A stretch of 64,000 nt of DNA from DATBQN01 sp963755825 (GTDB lineage: Bacteria; Acidobacteriota; Thermoanaerobaculia; Multivoradales; UBA5704). This document shows positions 8,597 to 16,151 of this stretch, piece after piece. The stretch lies in the NCBI GenBank assembly GCA_963755825.1, contig CAVWLA010000001.1:806001-870000 (forward strand), in the 5' to 3' direction. Position 1 is the stretch's first letter, and each line of letters opens with the position of its first letter. The notes beneath the pieces are model-generated. The model had not been told where the DNA came from. It saw only the letters and a list, made by a program, of their open reading frames with translations, and ran no database searches. The position numbers and the translations under genes were made by a program.

Positions 8597-8661
8597 CGGC
8601 GGGCCGCGCGGCGGAAGCGCTGTTCTATACGACGCACGCCGGCAGCGCAAGCCCGCGGCGC

Positions 8662-9675
8662 TCACCGGCCGCCCGCGGCGGCGATCGCTCGGCGCGCCCG
8701 CGCGTAAGCCGCAGTGACGCGGCGATGGCCCGGCCGCCGCGCCGCCGGCAGGAAGAGCGCCGCGGCCCGGCGGCCGGCGAGGCGGAGCGCGGCGCCCGCG
8801 GCGAGGACGCGACGGGCGCGCCGCGCCCAGGCGGCGCCACGCTGCTTCTCCGCCCAGCGCAGCAGGTCGGTCCACAGCAGCTCCGGGTGCTGGGCGCCGG
8901 CGCCATCGCCAGAGGCCCCGATCGTCGCCCCGTGATGGTGCATCACGCGCACCGTGGGGAGGAGCGCCACCCGCCAGCCCGCCGCCGTCATCCGCAGGCA
9001 GAGGTCGAGGTCCTGGGCGTAGAAGAGGTAGCGCTCGTCGAAGGCGCCGACCTCGTCGAGCGCGCTGCGGCGGAGCGCCAGCGCCGCGCCGGTCACCCAC
9101 TCGACGGCGGCCGGCGCCGCCCCCGGTGGGCGGAGGCGCCGATAGAGCGGCAGCCGGCCGAGGAGCGCCGGCAGGCCGCTCGCCAGGCCGAAGAGCCAGA
9201 GGAGGGTCGGCGCCGCGCCGCCGCTCCACTGCGGGCGGCCGTCGGGGTAGCTGAGCGCCGCGCCGGCGATTCCCAGCCGCGGCTCGGTGGCGAAGGCGGC
9301 GGCGAGAGCGGCGAGGGCGCCGGGCGCCACCTCGGTGTCGCTGTTGAGGAGGAGCAGCAGCTCGCCGCGGGCGGCGGCGAGGCCGCGGTTGGCGGCGCGG
9401 GTGAAGCCGGCGGCCTGCGGCAGCTGGAGGACGGTGAGCTCGGGATGGGCCGCCGCCGCCGCCTCGGCGGTGCCGTCGTCGCCGCCGTCGTCGACGAGGA
9501 TCACCTGCGGCAGGGGAGCCGGCGGCTCGCCAGCTGCCGCCGCGCGGCCGAGCGCGGCGAGGCAGGCGAGGGTCAGCTCGCGGGTGTTGCGGGTGGGGAT
9601 GACGACCGAGAAAAGAGGCCGCGGGCTCAGGGCGGGATCGGAGGGTCCTGCGGTGCCGCCCTCGGAAGGGCTCAC
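8662..9675 (-). CDS. family 2 glycosyltransferase (rhamnosyltransferase-like)
   Basis: A 337-residue GT-A protein starting at GTG, whose codon shares four bases (GTGA) with the stop of the upstream gene. Motifs are SVVIPTRN, LVDDGGDDGT (nucleotide/metal site), LLLLNSDTEV, and YLFYAQDLDLCLRMTAAGW, which matches the ED/DLCLR region of WbbL-type rhamnosyltransferases. A basic C-terminal extension may lie on the membrane. It is likely one of the enzymes building the repeat unit that the downstream Wzm/Wzt pair exports. Donor sugar not determined. Confidence 0.88.
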   Translation of the reverse strand: MSPSEGGTAGPSDPALSPRPLFSVVIPTRNTRELTLACLAALGRAAAAGEPPAPLPQVILVDDGGDDGTAEAAAAAHPELTVLQLPQAAGFTRAANRGLAAARGELLLLLNSDTEVAPGALAALAAAFATEPRLGIAGAALSYPDGRPQWSGGAAPTLLWLFGLASGLPALLGRLPLYRRLRPPGAAPAAVEWVTGAALALRRSALDEVGAFDERYLFYAQDLDLCLRMTAAGWRVALLPTVRVMHHHGATIGASGDGAGAQHPELLWTDLLRWAEKQRGAAWARRARRVLAAGAALRLAGRRAAALFLPAARRPGHRRVTAAYARARRAIAAAGGR

Positions 9676-11894
9676 CTGGCAGCAGACCTTTCCGCCGGCC
9701 TGGCGAGCTCCGGCGCGACGACCACCGGCGCCGGCGGGCTGGCGCTGCCGGTCGCGAGATCGAACCAGCCGACGCCCTCCTGCACCGCGGTGACCACCAG
9801 CCGGTAGCTGCCGGGGGCGCGCGGCGCCACGGTGCGCACGCTCATCGCGACGGTCGAGCCCGGCGCCAGGTCGCCCGGCAGGAGCGAGCGCCGCGGCTCG
9901 AGAGCCAGCGGCCGGCCGGCGGCGTCCTGCCAGCGGCAGGCGGCGGCGACGCGGAGCGCGCCCGTCTGCTGCGCGAGGCCGTCGGCGCTCCACGCCGCGC
10001 CGCTGTTGTTAGTGAGGCGGACGGCGATCGCCAGCGGCGCGCCGGGAGCGACGACCGCCGGGAGTGCCGCGGGGACCGCGAAGACGACGGCGGCGCGGAG
10101 CGCGGTGAGCCGCACCGGCGTCGCCCAGGCGGCGGGCAGCAGGTGGTGGTCGCCCTCGCCGCGCAGGACGACGTAGGGGCCGACGAAGGTCGGCGCGGCG
10201 CGGAGGCCGGCGCTCGCCAGGCGGTCGTCGAACCGCCGCCGTACGCGCTCCGCGGTCTTCCACTCGGTGGAGTTGAAGGCGCCCTGGCGGGCGGGGAAGA
10301 GGTACGCCACGCGGGCCGCGCGGTCGACGGCCCGCGTGTAGGCCGGGTAGCGGTCCCAGTCGAGGAGCGGCGCCACGACGATCCTCTCGCCGGTGAGCAT
10401 GGTCGCCTTGTAGGAGGTCCAGTAGGGGGCGTAGGCGGCGGTGATCCCCTCGTGCGCGAGATAGGCGAGGAGGCCGTCGAGCGGCTCGCCGACCCTCCGC
10501 AGGTGGACGCCGCGGCGATCGAAGGCGAGCCGGCCGCCGGCCACCGCGACGCGCCCGATCTGCAGCAGGGGGAAGGCGACGAGGAAGGCGCCGAGCGCCA
10601 GGCCGCCGGCCGCCGCGAGCCGCGCCCGGCCCGCCGAGGTGACCCTCCTGGCGACCATCGCGAGCGCCGCGCCGCCGGCGATGGGGAGCGACGACAGCCA
10701 GGGCAACAGGTAGCGGTTCGAGCTGACGTCGATCGGGTTGCGGCTGGCGACGAAGGCGAGGGCGACGAGCGGCACGAAGAGCGGCAACAGGAGATCGACG
10801 GTGAGCGGCCGGGGGGCGCCGGAGACGAAGGCCCCCACTCCGATGCCGCCGCCACTGACGCCCGCGGCGCGCCGCAGATCCCACAGCCAGAGCCCTCCCC
10901 AGGCGAGGAGCAGCACGGCGCCGACGGCGGCGAAGGCGCCGCCGAATGCGCCGGCCTGGCGCGCCAGGACCGGGTTCGCCTCCAGGTGGCTGCCGAAGAA
11001 GGTCGGCACGCAGGAGTGGACGAGGAGGGCGAGATTGCCGACCATGCGCGCCGGGGGGGCGAGGGCGTAGGGCGGCTGCTTGCTCCCCGCATGGCCGGCG
11101 ACGAGGAGGAACAGCTTGGGCGCCCAGCCGAGGGCGAAGCCGGCGAGGAAGAGCCCGGCGGCGCGGAGCTGGGCCGGCGCGGCGGCGAGGGCGGCGCGCT
11201 GCGCCGCGCCATCCCGCGCCAGCAGATAGCGCCAGGCGAAGGACCGCGAGAGCGCCCACAGCGCGAGGAGGGCGACGTAGAGGACGTAGAGCTGGTAGAT
11301 GTAGAGACCGAAGCCGACCATCGCCCCCAGGCCGAGAGCACCGTCGCCCAAGTGGCCCGCCTGCTCGGCGCGGCGCTCGAGACGGGCGAGGTGCCAGAGC
11401 GTCAGGCTGCCCCAGGCGATGACCAGGCAGTAGCCGCCGGCGGCGAGCGTGCTCCAGCCGGCGACGGCGGGCGAGAAGCCGACGAGGAGCGCGGCGGCGG
11501 CGAGCCCCGCCCGCCGGCCGTGGAGGCGGCTGCCGAGCAGATAGGTGGCGAGGAGCAACAGCAGGAAGCCGGCGAAGGCGGCGAGCTTCCCGGCGAGCGG
11601 CGTCCAGCCGAGGACGAGGTTGATGGGCAGCCCGAGCAGCCCCTCGACGATGCCGTAGTAGGTGGCGTCCCAGTTGAAGAGGGTGAGCTCGCCGTGCACG
11701 AAGTGGCGCATCACCAGCGCGTCGACCGCCTCGTCCGAGCTCCAGTCGGCGCGCGCGTTGGCGAGCACCGGCAGCCGCGCCACGAGGCTCGCCGCGGCCA
11801 ATGCGAGGAGGACGAGCGCGGTGCGCGCCGGCGCCGGCAGCCTCCGTCGCCCGCCGGCGGCCGCGGGCATCGGCTGCGGCTGCGGCGCGGTCAT
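9672..11894 (-). CDS. GT39-like membrane glycosyltransferase with C-terminal Ig-like domain
   Basis: A 740-residue membrane protein. The first ~500 residues hold about a dozen hydrophobic segments; the first periplasmic loop has DWSSDEAVDALV, containing the Asp-Glu pair that family GT39/ArnT-type enzymes use for lipid-linked sugar donors. After the membrane part comes a soluble region, and the last ~130 residues form a beta-sandwich-like module (IAVRLTNNSGAAWSADG, LLPGDLAPGSTVAMSVR, GSYRLVVTAVQEGVGWF) resembling NBR1/Ig-like domains fused to some bacterial sugar enzymes. The module is expected in the periplasm. Four-base overlaps join this gene to both neighbours. Confidence 0.8.
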   Translation of the reverse strand: MTAPQPQPMPAAAGGRRRLPAPARTALVLLALAAASLVARLPVLANARADWSSDEAVDALVMRHFVHGELTLFNWDATYYGIVEGLLGLPINLVLGWTPLAGKLAAFAGFLLLLLATYLLGSRLHGRRAGLAAAALLVGFSPAVAGWSTLAAGGYCLVIAWGSLTLWHLARLERRAEQAGHLGDGALGLGAMVGFGLYIYQLYVLYVALLALWALSRSFAWRYLLARDGAAQRAALAAAPAQLRAAGLFLAGFALGWAPKLFLLVAGHAGSKQPPYALAPPARMVGNLALLVHSCVPTFFGSHLEANPVLARQAGAFGGAFAAVGAVLLLAWGGLWLWDLRRAAGVSGGGIGVGAFVSGAPRPLTVDLLLPLFVPLVALAFVASRNPIDVSSNRYLLPWLSSLPIAGGAALAMVARRVTSAGRARLAAAGGLALGAFLVAFPLLQIGRVAVAGGRLAFDRRGVHLRRVGEPLDGLLAYLAHEGITAAYAPYWTSYKATMLTGERIVVAPLLDWDRYPAYTRAVDRAARVAYLFPARQGAFNSTEWKTAERVRRRFDDRLASAGLRAAPTFVGPYVVLRGEGDHHLLPAAWATPVRLTALRAAVVFAVPAALPAVVAPGAPLAIAVRLTNNSGAAWSADGLAQQTGALRVAAACRWQDAAGRPLALEPRRSLLPGDLAPGSTVAMSVRTVAPRAPGSYRLVVTAVQEGVGWFDLATGSASPPAPVVVAPELARPAERSAAR

Positions 11895-13822
11895 CTGCCG
11901 ATCGCGTCCAGGCGGCCGACGATCGCCTGCGCGGTGTGCGCCCAGGTCCAGCCGGCGGCGATCTCGCGCGCCGCCGCGCTGCCGCGGCGCGCCGCCTCCT
12001 CGCGGTTCTCGTACACCTCGCGGAGCAGCTGGCGAAGGTGCTCAGGATCGGGGTCGGCCCAGGAGAAGCCGACGTAGTACGGGCACTTGGCGACCGCCGG
12101 CACGGTGCCGCGGATGCGCAGCGGGTAGGAGTTTCCCGGCCGCACGAAGGCCTGGTGGCCGCCCCAGTCGGTGGCGATCGCCGGCAGGCCGCAGGCCATC
12201 GCCTCCATCAGCGGCATGTTCCAGCCCTCGCCGCGGGAGACCGCCACGAAGCAGTCGGCCGAGGCGTAGAGCGAGCCGAGCTGGTAGTGGGGGAAGTCGA
12301 GGTTGAAGAGGTAGGAGATCCTGCCGCCGGACTCGCTGAGGCGCAGCCGCCGGATCTCCTCGCGCAGCGACAGCCCGCTGTCGCGGTTCATCACCTTGCA
12401 GACCAGGCGGACCGGCTCCTTGGCGGAGAACGCCTCGTTGAACGCCTTCAGGAGGAGCCAGGGCTCCTTGCGCTCGCCCCACTCGAAGAGCGAGAGGAAG
12501 ACGAACTCGCCGCGCGGATTCCGGTAGGCGCGGACGCCGGGGTGGAAGTAGTCGGTGTCGACCCCCAGCGGCACCACCTCGATCGGCCGCTTGAGGCCGC
12601 TGCGCAGGAAGCCGTCGCGGTTGAACTGCGAGGGCACCCACACCTCGTCCATGCGGTTCGCCTGGCGCACCCAGTCGGCGGGAAAGCCGTCCACCTCGAG
12701 CATGGTGTAGCCGATGCGGTAGCGGCCGCGGTTGCGATGGAAGACGTCGGCCTGGCCGTAGACGACCCCCACCGGCGGCCGCCGCGGCCAGCGCGCCAGC
12801 GGGCGCTGGCGGATGACGTCCAGCCGGTGATCGCCGGTCGACTCCGGCTCGGCGACCGGGAAGACGGTCTGCGGACCGTAGACGTAGCGGTAGGTCGAGC
12901 GCACGCCGGCCGCCTCGAGGGCGCGGAGGATCTCGCGGCAGCTCATCGCGTAGCCGGTGGGGAAGTTCATGATCGACTGCCAGAGCAGCTGGTGGCGATA
13001 GCGGCCGGTGAGCGCCTCGCCCCACTTGCGGCGGAAGATGCCGCGGCTGGTGTCGAAGAGGCGCATGAGGGCGGCATTGTCGCCGCGGGTCGAGCCGTGC
13101 TCGTCGTGGACCAGGGTGACGTCGCCGCAGACGACGGTCGAGAAGCCCGCGGCGCGGGCGCGCAGGCAGTAGTCGGTGTCCTCGAAGTACGACTCGAAGT
13201 CGAGGGCGAGGCCGCCGATCGCGTCGATCAGCTGGCGCTTGATGTAGGCGCAGGCGAAGACGATCCCCTCGACCTCGCGGAGGCCGGAGAACTGGCCGAT
13301 GTCCTTCTCGAGGGCGCCGATCTGCTGGCCCCAGAGGGTGTCGGGGAGGATGTAGGTGCCGGCGTGGAGGAGGCGCCCGTCGGGCAGCCGCAGGCGGCAG
13401 CCGGCGACCCCGATGCGCGGCGCGCTCGCCGCCGCGCGGCGCAGCCGCTGCAGCCAGTCGGCCTGGGTGAAGAGCAGGTCGTTGTTGAGCAGGACGATGT
13501 CGTTCTCCGCCGGGGCGGCGGCGATGCCGGCGTTGTTGCCGCGCACGAAGCCGACGTTCTTCGCCAGGCGGACGACCCGGATCCAGCCGATCTCGGCGAG
13601 GCGCTCGGGCGTCTCGTCGGTCGAGCCGTTGTCGACCACCATCACCTCGGCGTCGGTCAGATCGGTCGCCGCCAGCGTCTGCAGGCAGCTCGCCGTCAGC
13701 TCCCAGGCGTTCCAGGCGAGGACGATGAGCGTCATCCGCCGAGCCGCCGGCGGGCTCTCCGCAGCGTTGGCCGCGCTCGTTCCGGTGGCCGCGCCGGCGG
13801 CGGTCGCGGTCGCCGCGGTCAC
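11891..13822 (-). CDS. bifunctional GT2-GT4 glycosyltransferase
   Basis: A 643-residue fusion of two glycosyltransferases. Residues ~28-290 are a family 2 domain (LIVLAWNAWELT, VVDNGSTDETP, LLNNDLLF, ESYFEDTDYCLRARAAGF). Residues ~330-640 are a family 4 domain (GYTMLEVDGFP, EVVPLGVDTDYFHPG, VSRGEGWNMPLMEAMACGLP). Such fusions usually add two successive sugars to one glycan. It is joined by ATGA overlaps to the coiled-coil gene upstream and the GT39-like gene downstream. The Ala/Thr-rich first 27 residues are probably disordered. Linkages are unknown. Confidence 0.88.
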   Translation of the reverse strand: MTAATATAAGAATGTSAANAAESPPAARRMTLIVLAWNAWELTASCLQTLAATDLTDAEVMVVDNGSTDETPERLAEIGWIRVVRLAKNVGFVRGNNAGIAAAPAENDIVLLNNDLLFTQADWLQRLRRAAASAPRIGVAGCRLRLPDGRLLHAGTYILPDTLWGQQIGALEKDIGQFSGLREVEGIVFACAYIKRQLIDAIGGLALDFESYFEDTDYCLRARAAGFSTVVCGDVTLVHDEHGSTRGDNAALMRLFDTSRGIFRRKWGEALTGRYRHQLLWQSIMNFPTGYAMSCREILRALEAAGVRSTYRYVYGPQTVFPVAEPESTGDHRLDVIRQRPLARWPRRPPVGVVYGQADVFHRNRGRYRIGYTMLEVDGFPADWVRQANRMDEVWVPSQFNRDGFLRSGLKRPIEVVPLGVDTDYFHPGVRAYRNPRGEFVFLSLFEWGERKEPWLLLKAFNEAFSAKEPVRLVCKVMNRDSGLSLREEIRRLRLSESGGRISYLFNLDFPHYQLGSLYASADCFVAVSRGEGWNMPLMEAMACGLPAIATDWGGHQAFVRPGNSYPLRIRGTVPAVAKCPYYVGFSWADPDPEHLRQLLREVYENREEAARRGSAAAREIAAGWTWAHTAQAIVGRLDAIGR

Positions 13823-14121
13823 CGGCCCTCCCCTTCGCCGGAGGTCGCCGGCCCGAGCGAGCGCCAGAGGGCGGCGAGCGTGTCCTCGACCTCGCCGCTG
13901 GTGAGCTCGGTCGTCTCGTGCCAGCCCTCGGGGTCGAAGGGGCTGTCGCGAGCGGCGGCGCCGCCGCCGACGCCGCGGGCGATCGCCGCGGCGGCCTCGC
14001 GCGTCGCCAGGTCTCCCTGCAGCCGGCGCAGCTCGAGCGAGCGCCGCTCGAGGGCGCTCTCGAGGGCGGCGACCCGCCCCTCCAGCCGCGCGATGGTCAG
14101 CGCCTTGGGATCGGGGCTCAC
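13819..14121 (-). CDS. short coiled-coil protein of the polysaccharide operon
   Basis: A 100-residue protein from GTG 14121. Residues ~5-48 form a heptad-like coiled coil (ARLEGRVAALESALERRS). The C-terminal half has FDPEGWHETTELTSGEV and a short helix. There is no catalytic motif. It sits 16 bases after the previous small gene and overlaps the GT2-GT4 gene by four bases, so it is co-translated with the glycosyltransferases. It may be a scaffold or length-control partner; that is inference from context. Confidence 0.6.
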   Translation of the reverse strand: MSPDPKALTIARLEGRVAALESALERRSLELRRLQGDLATREAAAAIARGVGGGAAARDSPFDPEGWHETTELTSGEVEDTLAALWRSLGPATSGEGEGR

Positions 14122-14137
14122 CGGGCGCTCCCCGGCG

Positions 14138-14422
14138 TCACCAGGCGCGCCCGAACGGGCGCCGCGCCCACTGGATCAAGCGCCAGGCGCGCGAGCCGAG
14201 GACCGCCTGGTGGAAGGCGGCGAGACGCGCCACGTCCTGCTGCAGCCGCCAGACCGGGCCGAAGGCGGCGGCGAGAGAGCCGTACGAGGGCTCGCGCGCC
14301 AGGCGGCGGAGCTGCTCTTCGTGGGCGGCCTGCTCGGCCTGGCGCAGCGCGCCGTCGAAGGCTTCCGCCTCGCGGCGGCCGGCCTGCCGCGCGCGGTCGA
14401 GCTCGTCCTCTATCTCCGGCAT
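14138..14422 (-). CDS. small helical protein, first gene of the polysaccharide operon
   Basis: A 94-residue protein from ATG 14422. Residues ~1-45 are charged and helical (PEIEDELDRARQ..., likely coiled coil). The C terminus, SRAWRLIQWARRPFGRAW, resembles the basic-aromatic tail often found at the ends of GT2 and methyltransferase proteins of glycan loci. The frame is open further upstream, but that part is Arg/Pro-rich and looks non-coding, so this ATG is preferred although no clear ribosome site is present. Function unknown. Confidence 0.5.
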   Translation of the reverse strand: MPEIEDELDRARQAGRREAEAFDGALRQAEQAAHEEQLRRLAREPSYGSLAAAFGPVWRLQQDVARLAAFHQAVLGSRAWRLIQWARRPFGRAW

Positions 14423-14463
14423 GGGTGGGGGAGGGCGACCGGCCTCGGGCCGCGGGGTTTGGA

Positions 14464-14527
14464 CCTCAGACGTGGACCTCGGACGAGACGTCGGGCAGAC
14501 TTCGGATGCGCTTCGGATTCGCCTCGG
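14464..14527. repeat. six phased hexamers in the leader of the polysaccharide operon
   Basis: Hexamers of the form C(C/G/T)TC(G/A)G begin at 14464, 14477, 14489, 14500, 14511 and 14522, at spacings of 13, 12, 11, 11 and 11 bases. They lie between the predicted minus-strand promoter (14586-14615) and the first ATG (14422), close to one helical turn apart. They could be a protein-binding array or leader RNA repeats. Confidence 0.5.
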
Positions 14528-14585
14528 GGCGGTGCCCCGGCGACCGCCGGCGCTCGGGCGCCGCTCGAGCCCTCGGTGCGCGCGA

Positions 14586-14615
14586 AGTATATCGGCCGTT
14601 CGCGATGTGCCGCAA
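14586..14615 (-). promoter_or_regulatory. sigma-70-type promoter for the polysaccharide operon
   Basis: On the minus strand, TTGCGG (complement of 14610-14615) is followed after 18 bases by TATACT (complement of 14586-14591). Transcription would start near 14579, leaving a leader of about 155 bases before ATG 14422. Confidence 0.5.
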
Positions 14616-14723
14616 CCGCTTGCAGCTGGTGGGCGGCTCCTCGGGCGCGCTCCGGCGGCTCGTCGTCCGCTCGTCGCCCACAACGCGGCGCCGCGGCGGG
14701 CCGCTCGCCGCCGCGCTTTCCAG

Positions 14724-14740
14724 TAGACTCACGCCCCGTG
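14724..14740 (+). promoter_or_regulatory. leaderless-type -10 element before the GTG of the GT2 gene
   Basis: TAGACT (14724-14729) stands eight bases before GTG 14738, with no Shine-Dalgarno sequence between. The predicted start of transcription falls at or next to the start codon. The arrangement recurs at several other genes in this window. Confidence 0.45.
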
Positions 14741-15487
14741 ACCCCCTCCCCGCCGCGGACGCAGAAGATCTGCGTGGTGATGCCGGCCTACAACGCCGAG
14801 CTCACGCTCGAGCGCACCTTCCACGACCTGCCGATGGACTGGGTCGACGACGTCATCCTCGTCGACGACGCCAGCCGCGACGGCACCGTCGAGCTGTCGC
14901 GGCGCCTCGGCATCCACACCCTCGTCCACCCGCGCAACCGCGGCTACGGCGGCAACCAGAAGACCTGCTACCGCGAGGCGCTGGCGCGCGGCGCCGACAT
15001 CGCCGTCATGGTCCACCCCGACCACCAGTACGACCCGCGCGTCATCCCCGACCTCGTCAAGCCGCTCCTCGCCGGCGAGTGCGACGCGGTCTTCGGCAGC
15101 CGCATGCTGGGCGGCCGGCCGCTCGAGGGGGGGATGCCGAAGTGGAAGTACCTGGCGAACCTCTTCCTCACCGCCGTCGCCAACGCCAGCTTCTACGTCT
15201 TCCTCTCCGAGTACCACTCCGGCATGCGCGCCTACAGCCGGCGCTACCTGGAGGCGGTCGACCTCGAGGCCAACTCCGACGACTTCGTCTTCGACACCGA
15301 GATCATCGCCCAGGGGGTGTGGAAGGGGATGCGCATCCGCGAGATCCCGATCGAGACCCGCTACTTCGCGGAGGCCTCGCAGATCGGCTTCGGCCGCAGC
15401 GTCGTCTACGGCTTCTCGGTGCTCGCCGTGCTGCTGCGCTACAAGCTGCACAAGAAGAGGATCCGCCATTCCAGCATCTTCCGCTGA
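14738..15487 (+). CDS. family 2 glycosyltransferase, polyprenyl-phosphate sugar synthase-like
   Basis: A 249-residue protein of the dolichol-phosphate mannose synthase/GtrB group: KICVVMPAYNAELTLE, ILVDDASRDGTVE (metal site), NRGYGGNQKTCYREAL, VHPDHQYDP, FGSRMLGG and HSGMRAYSR. It should load a sugar from a nucleotide donor onto a polyprenyl phosphate on the cytoplasmic face, giving the lipid-linked donor used by GT39-type enzymes such as those encoded at 16148 and 9672. It lacks the C-terminal membrane helices of GtrB. The GTG start has no Shine-Dalgarno but a TAGACT element eight bases upstream, so a leaderless message is likely. Confidence 0.88.
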   Translation: MTPSPPRTQKICVVMPAYNAELTLERTFHDLPMDWVDDVILVDDASRDGTVELSRRLGIHTLVHPRNRGYGGNQKTCYREALARGADIAVMVHPDHQYDPRVIPDLVKPLLAGECDAVFGSRMLGGRPLEGGMPKWKYLANLFLTAVANASFYVFLSEYHSGMRAYSRRYLEAVDLEANSDDFVFDTEIIAQGVWKGMRIREIPIETRYFAEASQIGFGRSVVYGFSVLAVLLRYKLHKKRIRHSSIFR

Positions 15488-16151
15488 CCGCTACGTCCTC
15501 AAGGATTTCCCCGGCTCGTCGCACCGCATCCTGGCGGGCTGGGTGCGCGAGCTGGTCACCGGCGGCCGCCTGCTCGAGCTGGGTCCCTTCTCGGCCCACA
15601 TCGCCCAGCTCGCGGCGCGGCCGGGCCTCGCCTGGGTGGGGCTCGAGAGCGCCCTCGACTGCCTGCCGGCGATCGACCGCTGGCTGACCGGCGCCGCGAT
15701 CGTCGATCTGAACACGCTGACCCGGCTGCCGCGCGGCTTCGATGCCGTCCTCGCCGGCGACACCCTGGAGCACCTGCAGGACCCGGAGGGGATGATGGCG
15801 ATGGTCCACGCGGCGCTGCCGCCGGGCGGCGTCTTCCTCGTCTCGGTGCCCAACGTCGCCCATCTCGCGGTGCGGCTGGCTCTCCTCGCCGGCCGCTTCG
15901 ACTACACCGAGCGCGGCATCCTCGACCGCACCCACCGCATGTTCTTCACCCGCCGGACGCTGCGCCGGACGCTCGCCCGCGCCGGCTTCGCCATCGAGCG
16001 CGAGGCGGTGTCGACGGTGCCGCTGCAGCTCGCCCTGCCGCGTCTGCCGGCGTCGGCGGTGCGGGCGCTCTCGGGCGCCGTTCGCGCCCCCACCGCGCTC
16101 CTCCCCAACCTCCTCGGCTATCAGCTCCTGGCGGCGGCCCGGCGGCGATGA
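15468..16151 (+). CDS. class I SAM-dependent methyltransferase with probable non-canonical start
   Basis: The methyltransferase core has GRLLELGPFSAHIA (motif I), FDAVLAGDTLEHLQDPEGM and GGVFLVSVPNVAHLAVRL, then FDYTERGILDRTHRMFFT, as in enzymes acting on sugars or lipids. The first ATG/GTG/TTG in frame is GTG 15543, but the frame is open before it and encodes SADRYVLKDFPGSSHRIL, a typical N terminus of this family. No ATG, GTG or TTG precedes that block. ATT 15468, with AAGAGGA (15455-15461) six bases upstream inside the preceding gene, is the best candidate and gives 227 residues. It overlaps the GT2 gene by 20 bases and the GT39 gene by four. Confidence 0.7.
   Translation: MPASSADRYVLKDFPGSSHRILAGWVRELVTGGRLLELGPFSAHIAQLAARPGLAWVGLESALDCLPAIDRWLTGAAIVDLNTLTRLPRGFDAVLAGDTLEHLQDPEGMMAMVHAALPPGGVFLVSVPNVAHLAVRLALLAGRFDYTERGILDRTHRMFFTRRTLRRTLARAGFAIEREAVSTVPLQLALPRLPASAVRALSGAVRAPTALLPNLLGYQLLAAARRR

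Noticed and set aside
11801..14737. In-frame upstream extension of the GT2 gene at 14738 and long plus-strand frame over 11801-14737
   Set aside because: It lies antisense to the GT2-GT4 and small operon genes and has low-complexity composition. Homology starts at GTG 14738.
14738..16151. A single GT2-methyltransferase fusion made by programmed frameshift
   Set aside because: The GT2 ends with a normal family C terminus and no slippery sequence is seen at the junction; overlapping genes with a rare start explain the data better.
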